A stretch of 64,000 nt of DNA from an uncultured Clostridia bacterium. Lineage in GTDB: Bacteria > Bacillota > Clostridia > TANB77 > CAG-508. Of the stretch, positions 21,024 to 30,739 are shown piece by piece. Under the pieces are notes generated by a model. It did not search any database, was not told where the DNA came from, and saw nothing but the letters and a program-made list of their open reading frames with translations. Both the position numbers and the translations under genes were made by a program. Each line of letters opens with the position of its first letter. The stretch's first letter is position 1. The stretch is from contig CANRCF010000004.1 of the NCBI GenBank assembly GCA_947629045.1, positions 1 through 64,000 of the forward strand, read 5' to 3'.

Positions 21024-21208
21024 TTTATTACCTTCATTTCTTATATTCGTATTTTTTCACATTTATATTTTTACTAGATTAAATTTTATTTTATATAAAT
21101 TTCCTTATCTATTATGTCATGTATTTAGCTTTATGTCAAGCAATATTGACATTGTTTTTTTTCTATGATAATATTAAGAAAAGTAAAGAGTTAGGAGTGG
21201 TTTATATC

Positions 21209-21448
21209 ATGGATGAAGATGAAAAAGAAGTAAATGAACCAAAAAAAATAGAAGTTGTTACAGGTAATGGTGATTTAGACATTTCTCCTGTTTATGAGCA
21301 TTTAGAAATAGAAAATCCTAAACCAAAGGAAAATAGAACTATTCTAGTTCCTGAAGTAAAAAAAGTGAAAAATAATGATGATAGTGATAAATCTACTTCT
21401 GAAAGTGAAGCTACAGAAGAAAATGATGATTCTAATAATGAACAATAA
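21209..21448 (+). CDS. Hypothetical acidic protein (ORF track start 21119 is probably too far upstream)
   Basis: MDEDEKEVNEPKKIEVVTG...; ATG at 21209 preceded by AGGAGTGG. Confidence 0.5.
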   Translation: MDEDEKEVNEPKKIEVVTGNGDLDISPVYEHLEIENPKPKENRTILVPEVKKVKNNDDSDKSTSESEATEENDDSNNEQ

Positions 21449-21455
21449 AAACGTT

Positions 21456-21493
21456 AAAAAAGTATTCTAAACTTATTTTAGAATACTTTTTAT
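21456..21493 (+). terminator. Intrinsic terminator
   Basis: AAAAAGTATTCTAAA-CTTA-TTTAGAATACTTTTT. Confidence 0.7.
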
Positions 21494-21548
21494 TTTTTTA
21501 TGCACAATTTTTATTTTTCAAAATATAACCCATTATGATTCTAATATT

Positions 21549-22419
21549 TTATTTTTTCGAAATTTCTACAATTTTTTCTTTTGTTAATCCTGTAATTTTA
21601 ATAATAGTTTCTATATTTATTCCTTCTTCTAACATTTTCTTTGCTATTTCTAGTTTGTTTTCTTCTATTCCGTTCTTGCTTTGCATGCTCTTTTAAGCTC
21701 ATTTCGTCCATTTTTCTTAACATTCTTTGGTCATATAACCATCTTTCTTCATAACTCATACTCATTCTCTCTAGTACTTCTGATGCTTCTTTTACTTTTT
21801 CATTTTCTTCCTTCGCCATTTCTACTTTCCCCCCTTCTTCTCCGCATATAAGCCATAACCACTGTTCTAGTTTTGTTTTTACCCCTGGATTTTTCTTTAT
21901 AAATTTTGGTAATTCTATGTAATGTACTTCTAAATCTTCTGTTACATACTCATCCTCTTTATCATATTCCATATCTACATATTTGTCTTTATCATCTTTC
22001 TCAAATTTTATTCTTGCTATTGAATGATATGCATTTCTTTTGAAAAAGTTAAAGTTTAATATATTTATTGATATTGTTTTTAGTGGTTTTTCGTATGCAT
22101 CTCCTGCTTTTAGTTGGTCTGAATACATTTTTGTTAAATACCCTATTGACCTTCTGTCTATATCATAATAGTTTCTTACTTGTACTTCTATATCTATTAT
22201 ACTATTATTATTTACTTTTGCTCTTATATCTAATACTTCTCTCTTTGCTTCTTTACTTTCTTTTGTCATTTCTGGATTTTTTATTTCTATTTCTTTTATT
22301 TCTATATTTAATATTGCTGATAGCAAGTCTTTTAATAAATCTTCTTCTCCATCTTTTGTAAATACTCTTTTAAATACATAATCATTTGTTAGTGGTAATA
22401 ATTCTACTTTTTGTTCCAT
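21549..22419 (-). CDS. Rpn family/PD-(D/E)XK nuclease transposase family protein; C-terminus in +1 frame after CGGA (21669-21672)
   Basis: MEQKVELLPLTNDYVFKRVFT..., RAKVNNNSIIDIEVQV. Zero frame ends ...QERNRRKQTRNSKENVRRRNKYRNYY*; +1 frame gives ...QEGIEENKLEIAKKMLEEGINIETIIKITGLTKEKIVEISKK*, the usual family tail. Confidence 0.85.
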
Positions 22420-23076
22420 TTAAGTTTTTTCCTTTCTTTATTTTACCATATTAGTTATTATTTTATCAACACTATTGGTAAAATTTGTTTTCATAGTTTG
22501 TTAGATTTGAATTTATAATTTATTGAGATAATAATTTTTTAGATTAAAGTTTTTCACCCTCTTTGCTAATATATTAAATTGCAAGTTTTACAATAGATAA
22601 ACTTAAACTATAAATAAGCCTCCTTTCCGTATTTTTACTTTTCAAATTTCATTTTGGATTTTTCTTTTAAGAATAAATTTCTAAGATTTTAAATTTAATT
22701 TTTTGATTAAATATAGAAAAATAAATCTTTTTAAATCTAAAATAAGTTAAAATTAGTTTTAAATAAACTTAAATATATAATAAAATATTAAAAATAAATA
22801 TTTTATTGCACAACTGCAATTTATATTATTAAATCATAAAAAGTACTAGATTGCAAGAAAAATCGTTCGACGATTTTTTACATTTTTTGACATATTATTT
22901 TAACATTTACATATTCTATATCACCATCTACAAGATTTATAAAAATATTTTAAACAAAAAATAACTAGCCTTTGAAGATAAGTTATTCTTGAAACTTTTC
23001 TCCAAAGGCTTTTATTTAAATTTTATGCTACTATCACAATCTCTTTTATTTTTTACATTACAATTTATATTATAAT

Positions 23077-24653
23077 TTATTGTTGCCAACTCAATATAGG
23101 GTAACCGTCATTTATATTGTTTGTGTCTTGCTTCCATGGAGAATCTTCTTGCCCTTCGTTTAATGAATTAACAAATTCTTCACTTTTCATTTCTTCTTCT
23201 GTTTTTTTGGTGCCATTTTCTTTACAGTAAACTGATTTTTTTGTTCCAATTATTTCAATATTGTTCTCGAGATAATAACATTCTGAAAGCTCGTTTCCAT
23301 TATTCGAAATATAAAAAGTGCCAACTATCATTTCATCACACTCGTCCGCGTCAACTCTAATTTTGCCTACTGTATATACATTATATGCATTCTCCCCAAA
23401 TTCTCCTCGACCTAAACCACATATCGCACTACCAACATATCCATAACCACTTGGAGATATGCAACCTTTGGCATATACATTCTTTACTGTGCCAGTCTTA
23501 TTACAAGACCCGCAAATCAAGCCTTCATATATCCCATGCGCCTTCCCCAATATCGTCATATCAACTTCACTACAAGAATTAGAGAGTTCTCCTGCCGTTG
23601 ATCCTACAATTCCACCTATATCACAACTTTTTAATACAGTACCACTAATTTTCCCAGATATACTACACCTATAAATTTTCCCTTCCTTCGAATTTACTGC
23701 GGCTAAAATTCCAACACATTTCCAATTATTGTCATCTTGCATATCTATATTTAGATTAGCATTTTCAATGTTTAAATCTTGTATAGTTCCATTATTTACA
23801 GTAAACATTCCAATATTTCCATTTGTTTTAGCATCTTGCACTGTTTTATTTATTCTTAAATTATATATAGCTTTTTTATTTCCATCAAAAGTTCCTTTAA
23901 ATGTATTTTCAATCATTTCATCACTAGTTGTTCTCCCTTGTGTTCCAATTGGAATAAATCCACTTTCGTTTAGTAGCTTCTTTAATTCTCCATCATAGCC
24001 ATATTCTCCATAGTCTGTTCTATTTGCATCTACATATGATTTTGTTGATGCAAAGTCTAAACTTAACCCCAATTTTACAGTTTTTCCTGCATAAGTTTCA
24101 TTTCCACTTGTTATATTATGTGCAAATGCTACTAAATCTTCTATACTATTTATTATAAATAAATTTCCATCTGAGTCATCTACTTCTAATTCTCCCGGCT
24201 TTGTATCTGTTACTTTTTCTACTACTATTCCTGTTTGTGTTTCATGTAATATATCTTCTAATTCTCCTATGCTAGATATATCATTTTTTACCGCCTCATT
24301 TGTCTTTTCTCCTGCTTCTTTGGCTAATTGTAATATTCCATTATCTCCAAACACAACCGTTATACTTACCGATGCCAAAATCAAAAGCACTACAATTGTT
24401 ACTACTAAGGCTATTAGTGTTATTCCTGACACTGCATTTAATATACTTTTCTTGCTATTACTTTTTCTATTGTTTTGCATTTCTAATACATTGTTTGCAT
24501 TATCATTTACACTTTTGCCTTGTGTAAGATTTGTAGTGCATATAAATAACGGTCTATTTTTACTATATAAACCTTCCCTTTCTTCTATTTTTCTTAAATT
24601 ACGGCTCTCTCTCTCTCTCTCTCTCTAGAGCCACAAGCGTTTTTACTTTTCAT
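23077..24653 (-). CDS. Prepilin-like, possible GLUG-type adhesin; phase-variable via (AG)11 near the 5' end, out of frame as assembled
   Basis: ORF 23077..24480 has GITLIALVVTIVVLLILA prepilin-like segment; it lacks an RBS at 24480 but is open upstream to (AG)n; ATG at 24653 has AGGAGGAGAACAC; frames join if n=10 or 13. Confidence 0.65.
24605..24626 (-). repeat. (AG)11 dinucleotide microsatellite within coding leader
   Basis: 22 nt of CT on + strand. Confidence 0.95.
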
Positions 24654-24922
24654 GTGTTCTCCTCCTTCTTTTAGATAATACTTTATAATTTTTATGTAGT
24701 TATTTCTCATAACTTAAATTATTTCATATTATCTATTTGTTTCTCTATTTTTCTTCTTTTAGTATTATGAGTGTTATTTTTTATTCTATTCATCAATTGC
24801 ATTCATTTTCGCACTCATGTACACAATTAATTTATAATAAACTTTTCTTTTTGTCAATATTTTATAATAAAATTTCGAATTATCCAGACGTTTAGATATT
24901 TGTGTAATATTAATTTTTATCT

Positions 24923-25126
24923 TTAATTTTCAAAGGTTTCGAATTTGTGACCTTTAAAATTTTCATTATTAAGTTTTTCCCACAATCCTAAATATGAAAT
25001 TACATCTTTATTTCTCATCCAAGTTTGTACTGGTATTTTGGGTTCTTCTGGATTTGCATATCTTGCTAAATCAGTTAATGATATATATTCCTTATTATTT
25101 ATTCTAATTTTTGTATTACAAAAAAA
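24923..25126 (-). pseudogene. KilA-N domain remnant
   Basis: Minus frame without start codon: NTKIRINNKEYISLTDLARYANPEEPKIPVQTWMRNKDVISYLGLWEKLNNENFKGHKFETFEN*. Confidence 0.75.
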
Positions 25127-25230
25127 CTAATGAGCCTCACCCAAATTTACATTAAGGTAAAAGCTCATTATTTTTATTTGATTTAAAGTTAACTTTGTAT
25201 TATTTTAAACCATTTATAGCTTAAAAACTA

Positions 25231-25713
25231 TTAGTATGGTCTATTGCAAGGTTTATCACATGGTCTTTCACATGGTTTGTCGCATGGCTTTTCACATGGC
25301 TTATCGCAAGGTTTGTCACATGGTTTATTGCATGGAGGGCATTCAAGCTCAACACCTTTTAAGCATTTTCCTTCATGTTTGCAAGAAGTACATACTTTAC
25401 AATGTTGTACTTTGTCTACCCAAACTTCGATTTCATATAAACGATTAGCACAAAGTGGTCCAAAAACGAATTCACCGTTTTTGTCTGTGAATGTGTGTGA
25501 TACAGGACGTCTTTCCTCATCATCACAATCTTTAATAACTTCTACTAATTTAACAACTGCATCCTTTATTGGTTCTTGATAACAGTCTTTAATAATACCA
25601 TAGATAACAGATCTATTGTCTTCTGGTAAATTGATTTCTATATCATATTGTTTACCAGTAGCCATAACTCCATCAACATTTAAAACTGGGCATACACATT
25701 TATCGTATTCCAT
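25231..25713 (-). CDS. Carboxypeptidase-regulatory-like (Ig-like) protein with Cys-rich C(D/E/N)(K/R)P repeat tail
   Basis: SVIYGIIKDCYQEPIKDAVVKLVE...FTDKNGEFVFGPL...; tail CNKPCDKPCDKPCEKPCDKPCERPCDKPCNRPY. Confidence 0.75.
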   Translation of the reverse strand: MEYDKCVCPVLNVDGVMATGKQYDIEINLPEDNRSVIYGIIKDCYQEPIKDAVVKLVEVIKDCDDEERRPVSHTFTDKNGEFVFGPLCANRLYEIEVWVDKVQHCKVCTSCKHEGKCLKGVELECPPCNKPCDKPCDKPCEKPCDKPCERPCDKPCNRPY

Positions 25714-25913
25714 TTATTTATCATTCCTTTCTTTGTTTTAGTATATCTTATGATTATTTTCGACAAAATGTGCCAAGTTGATGTGCAATTTATGTTTTGA
25801 ATTTTTATTCTTACCACTTAAATCGCAACTTTTTAATTTAAAATATATTAAAAACTATGGTAATTTTATAATTAGTACAGTATAATATTTAATATTGTAG
25901 ATTTTGCGAAAGG

Positions 25914-26828
25914 ATGACATTTAGCATGGATAATAGACCTATTGGCGTTTTTGATTCTGGCGTTGGTGGAATGACTGTTTTAAAAGAACTTATGAATATT
26001 ATGCCTAATGAAAGTTTTGTATATTTAGGTGATACAAAGAGATTTCCTTATGGAAGTAAATCAAAAGAAACAATTATTGAACTTACTAAAAATGGTATAG
26101 AATTTTTAATTAAAAAGAATGTAAAGCTAATAGTAATTGCTTGTGGAACTGCTACAAGCCAAGCCTTAGATGAAGTTAAAAGTTTATATGATATTCCAAT
26201 TATTGGCGTTTTAGAGCCAACTGTTGATTATTTAAAAAGTACAAATAAAAAGGAAATTGGTGTTATAGCAACTGCCGGAACTATTAATAGCAAAGGTTTT
26301 GATAATTGCATTATGAAAAAAATTCCTGATGCAAAGGTTCAGGCTATCCCCTGCCCTTTACTTGCTCCTATGGTTGAGGAAGGCTGGTATGATAATGATA
26401 TAGCAAGACTTGCTATTAAAGAATATTTAAAACCTTTAGGAAAAGTTGAAGCACTCATTTTAGGTTGTACTCATTACCCACTACTTAGCTCAGTTATTAA
26501 AGAGCAAATTGGTGAAGATGTAGAGCTTATAAATATTGGTACTCATGTGGCTAGAGAAGTTAAAAATATTTTAGAAATCAATAAAATGTTTTCAGAAAAC
26601 ACAAAAATCTGCAGTCATAATATTTTAAAATGCAATAATTTAAATATATCATATGGCAATTCTTTAAATAAAAACTCAAGTGAAATAGAAAATAATCTTC
26701 AAAATTACTTGTGTATTTACCTAACTGAAACTGAACATAAATTTAATGAGATTGCAAGTAAGCTTTTAGGTAAGAAAGTGGAAGCAACATTAGTAAAGGA
26801 AGAAACCGAACTTTATACTAATTTATAA
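25914..26828 (+). CDS. murI: Glutamate racemase (start may be ATG 25926)
   Basis: RPIGVFDSGVGGMTVLKEL, ACGTATSQAL, GCTHYPLL. Confidence 0.95.
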   Translation: MTFSMDNRPIGVFDSGVGGMTVLKELMNIMPNESFVYLGDTKRFPYGSKSKETIIELTKNGIEFLIKKNVKLIVIACGTATSQALDEVKSLYDIPIIGVLEPTVDYLKSTNKKEIGVIATAGTINSKGFDNCIMKKIPDAKVQAIPCPLLAPMVEEGWYDNDIARLAIKEYLKPLGKVEALILGCTHYPLLSSVIKEQIGEDVELINIGTHVAREVKNILEINKMFSENTKICSHNILKCNNLNISYGNSLNKNSSEIENNLQNYLCIYLTETEHKFNEIASKLLGKKVEATLVKEETELYTNL

Positions 26829-26992
26829 ACATTGAAATCTTGCTATAAATATTTTATACAAAACAATATTTCTATTTTCATAAAGAAGTATTTAATTATA
26901 GAATAATAAATCAAACATTTTAAAAAAATAAATAATCATAAAATTTTTAAATAAGCATATATTCTACTAATAAATTTTAGGAGGCTAAATAT

Positions 26993-27784
26993 ATGCTTAT
27001 TATTTTTAACAAACGAAAAATCTATTCTTATTTAGTTGCATCTAGTATGGTAGTAATTCTATTTTTACTATCATTTAGCATTATTGGAGATAATTTTAGC
27101 ACTGTACTTACTTCTAGCTCAAGTAAAGAACTTCCTATTTATTCTGTGCAAACCGATAAAAAGCAAGTGGCTCTTACTATGAATTGTGCTTGGAGCGCGG
27201 ATGATATTGATAGTATTTTAAATACGCTAGAACAAAACAATGTTAAAATTACTTTTTTTACAGTTGGTGATTGGGTAGATAAAAATCCAGATGCAGTAAA
27301 GAAAATAGCAAAAGCAGGTCATGAAATAGGAAATCATTCCGATACTCACCCACACGTAAATAATTTAAGTAGTGAAGAAAATAAAAAGCAAATTGAAGCC
27401 TGTTCTAAAAAAATAGAAACTCTAACTGGCAATAAAACTACGCTTTATAGGGCTCCTTATGGTGAATATAATAATGTGGTAATTCGCTCAGCAAGAGAAG
27501 TAAATCACACTGCAATTCAATGGAATATAGATACTTTAGATTATACCGGTCTTACTGGTCAAGATATGTGGGCTAGAGTTAGTCCAAAACTAAGTAATGG
27601 TTCTATTATTTTAATGCATAACGGAACCACCCATACTGCTGATAGCTTGGATATGCTTATAAAAAATATTAAAAGTTCTGGGTATGAAATAACTACTGTA
27701 TCTAATTTAATTTATAAAGATGGATATGTAATAGATTCTAATGGTGTGCAAAAACCTCAAAGTAATATTGGCGCTAGAACTTAA
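26993..27784 (+). CDS. Polysaccharide deacetylase
   Basis: ALTMNCAWSADDIDSIL...EIGNHSDTHPHV...YRAPYGEYNN. Confidence 0.92.
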   Translation: MLIIFNKRKIYSYLVASSMVVILFLLSFSIIGDNFSTVLTSSSSKELPIYSVQTDKKQVALTMNCAWSADDIDSILNTLEQNNVKITFFTVGDWVDKNPDAVKKIAKAGHEIGNHSDTHPHVNNLSSEENKKQIEACSKKIETLTGNKTTLYRAPYGEYNNVVIRSAREVNHTAIQWNIDTLDYTGLTGQDMWARVSPKLSNGSIILMHNGTTHTADSLDMLIKNIKSSGYEITTVSNLIYKDGYVIDSNGVQKPQSNIGART

Positions 27785-27905
27785 TTTTTGAAATATGCTT
27801 GCGCAGATATTATATAAATATAGAAATAAAATTGGAAAATTTTGAATAAACCTTTTTTTAGTTGGTATACTAATACTATTCTTAGGAAAAAAGGAGATAG
27901 CTAGG

Positions 27906-28382
27906 ATGTCTTTAATTGGAATTTTGGCAGATAATAACTACGAAAACTATTTAAAGAAAGATTTTAAAGAAGAAATAGATAATTCTCAAATTTTCTTTTT
28001 AAAAGAGGATTCAATTGAAAACTTAAAAAATATTAAGTTTCAAACTATTCTAATTGTAAAGAAAATAAATGAACATAAAAAAATAATAAAAGAAATTGCT
28101 AAAAAAGCTGAATATTTAATTGTGAATACTGATATAACTGACAATTTAAGTTTTCTTAATGATTTACAAGTACAGTTAATTACTTATGGTTTCAATTCAA
28201 AGGCAACTATTACTGCTTCTAGCATAGATGATAATAAAATAATTGTATGCTTACAAAGGGCTATAACTAACGCACATGGAAAACAAATTGAGCCTCAAGA
28301 GTTTGAAATGGATTTTTCTAATGAGATTAGTAGCTATACAGCAATGGAAATTACAAGTTTGCTTTTACTATATAAGATGTAA
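27906..28382 (+). CDS. Hypothetical protein; possible Mur ligase-like fold fragment
   Basis: 158-aa ORF with RBS GGAGATAG. Confidence 0.5.
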   Translation: MSLIGILADNNYENYLKKDFKEEIDNSQIFFLKEDSIENLKNIKFQTILIVKKINEHKKIIKEIAKKAEYLIVNTDITDNLSFLNDLQVQLITYGFNSKATITASSIDDNKIIVCLQRAITNAHGKQIEPQEFEMDFSNEISSYTAMEITSLLLLYKM

Positions 28383-28672
28383 AAATTATAATATTTTATT
28401 TCTTTATATACAATTTAACGAGTTTACTTATTAAGTTTTAGTATTAAATTTAAAAGTTTAAAATAAGTTATTAAAGCTAAATAATTTATAGTATTAAATC
28501 AATATTATTAAGAATTTTATTAATTTTTTTGGAAATAATTGAAAAAATTAACTTTTTATGTAGACAAAACCAAAAAAACATAGTATAATAGTAAAAGATG
28601 ACTAGAGTTAGTCTAAATTCTACATACTATGAATAAACTAAAATAAGAAACAAAAGTAGGGAGGAAAACAAA

Positions 28673-29374
28673 TTGAATACAAATTATGATGATAATAACC
28701 ATTTAACATTGGTTGGAAAGGTAACAAGTGAAAAAAGATTTAGTCACGAAATTTACGGAGAAAAATTTTACATATTTGATTTAGAGGTTCCACGTTTAAG
28801 TGGAAATGCAGATAAAATTCCTGTAACAATTTCAGAGAGATTATTAACTAGTAAAGATTTAAGCATTGGAGCAGATTTAAAAATTGACGGACAATTTAGA
28901 TCTTACAATAGTTACAACAATGAAAAGAACAAATTAATTTTAACAGTTTTCGCTAAGGATATCGAATTCTTAGAAAAACAAGATGAAGAAGTTGAAGTTA
29001 GAAAAGACCAAGTTTCAAATGAAGTAATTTTAGATGGTTTTATTTGTAAAAAACCTATTTATCGTAAAACTCCATTTGGTAGAGAAATTTCTGATATATT
29101 ACTTGCAGTAAACAGAGCTTATAACAAATCAGATTATATTCCATGTATTGCTTGGGGTAGAAATGCAAGATTTTGTGAAAACGTATCTGTTGGAACAGAA
29201 GTAAGAATTATAGGTAGAGTTCAATCTAGAGAGTATGAGAAAAAATACGAAGATGGAACAGTTGAAAAGAAAATTGCTTATGAAGTTTCTGTATCAAGCT
29301 TAGAAGTTGCAAATCAAGATGGAAATGAAAAAGTAGAAGATACTGAAGCTACTGAAAATCAAGAAGCTATCTAA
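28673..29374 (+). CDS. Single-stranded DNA-binding protein, two OB-like modules (TTG start)
   Basis: NHLTLVGKVTSEKRFSHEIYGEKFYIFDLEVPR...EVILDGFICKKPIYRKTPFGREISDILLAVNR...IPCIAWGRNARF. Confidence 0.85.
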   Translation: MNTNYDDNNHLTLVGKVTSEKRFSHEIYGEKFYIFDLEVPRLSGNADKIPVTISERLLTSKDLSIGADLKIDGQFRSYNSYNNEKNKLILTVFAKDIEFLEKQDEEVEVRKDQVSNEVILDGFICKKPIYRKTPFGREISDILLAVNRAYNKSDYIPCIAWGRNARFCENVSVGTEVRIIGRVQSREYEKKYEDGTVEKKIAYEVSVSSLEVANQDGNEKVEDTEATENQEAI

Positions 29375-29450
29375 TGTATAAAAAATGTTATCAAATGCTT
29401 AATTGTTTAATAATATGAAATTTAGCATTACTATACTTTTTTAATATATA

Positions 29451-29509
29451 AGGAGGTAATAAATTTTACTTAAAAATAGAAAGTGAAATTTATTACCTCC
29501 TCTTTTTTT
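29451..29509 (+). terminator. Strong intrinsic terminator hairpin
   Basis: AGGAGGTAATAAATTT/AAATTTATTACCTCCT perfect 16-bp stem then CTTTTTTT. Confidence 0.7.
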
Positions 29510-29572
29510 GCTTTTACTGTATTTATGGGTTGTATATTTGGTCTACATTTATAGGTATATTATATTCATTTT

Positions 29573-29713
29573 TTACATCATACCCATTCTCTTAGCCATT
29601 CTTCTCCCCTGTCTCATCATTTTTCTTTTTCCTTTTTCCATAGAATCTGTACACATCATAGCTATACCTGTTGCTACCATTCCACCTATTAACATACCCT
29701 TTAAAAATTTCAT
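29573..29713 (-). CDS. Small Met-rich protein with N-terminal hydrophobic segment (YtxH-like), 46 aa, absent from ORF track
   Basis: MKFLKGMLIGGMVATGIAMMCTDSMEKGKRKMMRQGRRMAKRMGMM*; AGGAGG RBS. Confidence 0.65.
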   Translation of the reverse strand: MKFLKGMLIGGMVATGIAMMCTDSMEKGKRKMMRQGRRMAKRMGMM

Positions 29714-29816
29714 ATTCTTGCTTTTCCTCCTATTCTTTCTATTTTTATAAATGAAGGCATATAATTTTTTCGTATCTTCATTTAATTTTACTTATATTAA
29801 TTAACTTAATATAGAT

Positions 29817-30207
29817 TTATATATTTTTATTATGTCTTATTTTTTCTTTAATATACACTTTGTACCAAGAATAAATTTCGTATATCGCTATAATAATTAA
29901 AAATGCTCCAAACAGTTTTTTAAGTGTTTCAACATTCATATTACTACTAATGCTTGCACTAATTGCACCGCCAATTATTCCCGTAATAAATACTGGAATT
30001 GCTACTTTCCAATTTATATTTTTGTTTTTAATATTTATAGTTGTTGCTGCTAATGCAGTAGGAATAAAAAAAACTAAGTTTGTTGCTTGTGCTAAATGTT
30101 GGTCGAAATGCAAAATAAATGTTAGGAGGAGAATTAATATTGTTCCTCCTCCCATTCCAAGTCCGACTCACTATTCCTGAAATAAATCCTATCAGTATCT
30201 CAATCAT
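29817..30207 (-). CDS. TauE/SafE family half-size permease; +1 frame disruption at CGGA (30162-30165)
   Basis: ATG 30207: MIEILIGFISGIVS then C GGA: GLGMGGGTILILLLTFILHFDQHLAQATNLVFFIPTALAA... Confidence 0.85.
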
Positions 30208-30250
30208 TTTCTCTTCACTCTCATATAAGAAATTTTAAGTATTAAAATTA

Positions 30251-30598
30251 TTATTTCAATATCATGTTTAAACCAGCATAAATTAAAAATAAGATAAAAG
30301 CTAATCTTAAATATTTATCTTGTATTTTATTAAGAATTTTAGCGCCTACTATTCCTCCTATTATACCGCCTGTTGCACATAAAATTCCTGTTTTCCAATT
30401 AATAAAATTATGATTATTATAAAAGATAGCTGTAATAATCACCATTGGTAAGATACAAAAAAGTGAGGTTGCTCTTGCTTGCTTTGGTTCTATTTTAAGT
30501 ATATATATAAACACAGGAACCAAAATAAGCCCTCCACCAGATGTAAAAAGTCCACAAATTATTCCCGCTAAAAATCCTACTAATATTTTTTTAAACAT
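30251..30598 (-). CDS. TauE/SafE family half-size permease
   Basis: MFKKILVGFLAGIICGLFTSGGGLILVPVFIYILKIEPKQARATSLF. Confidence 0.85.
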   Translation of the reverse strand: MFKKILVGFLAGIICGLFTSGGGLILVPVFIYILKIEPKQARATSLFCILPMVIITAIFYNNHNFINWKTGILCATGGIIGGIVGAKILNKIQDKYLRLAFILFLIYAGLNMILK

Positions 30599-30739
30599 TT
30601 TCGCTCCACTATTTTAGTTTCTATTAGTATTTTCTTTTTTAAATTATTTTATACTTTCTTTTTGTTTTTAATACCTTTCATTTTGCATTTACCATTTTTG
30701 CTTTTAATTATCATATCTTTTAAATTATTATATCTAAGT

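Noticed and set aside
22440-23060. 600-bp AT-rich gap between the Rpn-family gene and the pilin-like gene as a hidden gene or RNA
   Set aside because: No convincing frame or conserved motif seen; only hairpins near 22850 (AAAAATCGT/ACGATTTTT) and 22960-23010 that look like terminators.
3465-30165. Explaining the four CGGA breaks as ordinary sequencing/assembly error or pseudogenes
   Set aside because: Not fully excluded, but four independent breaks with the same inserted base and context, none in homopolymers, make random error or decay a poor explanation; kept as a refutation test instead.
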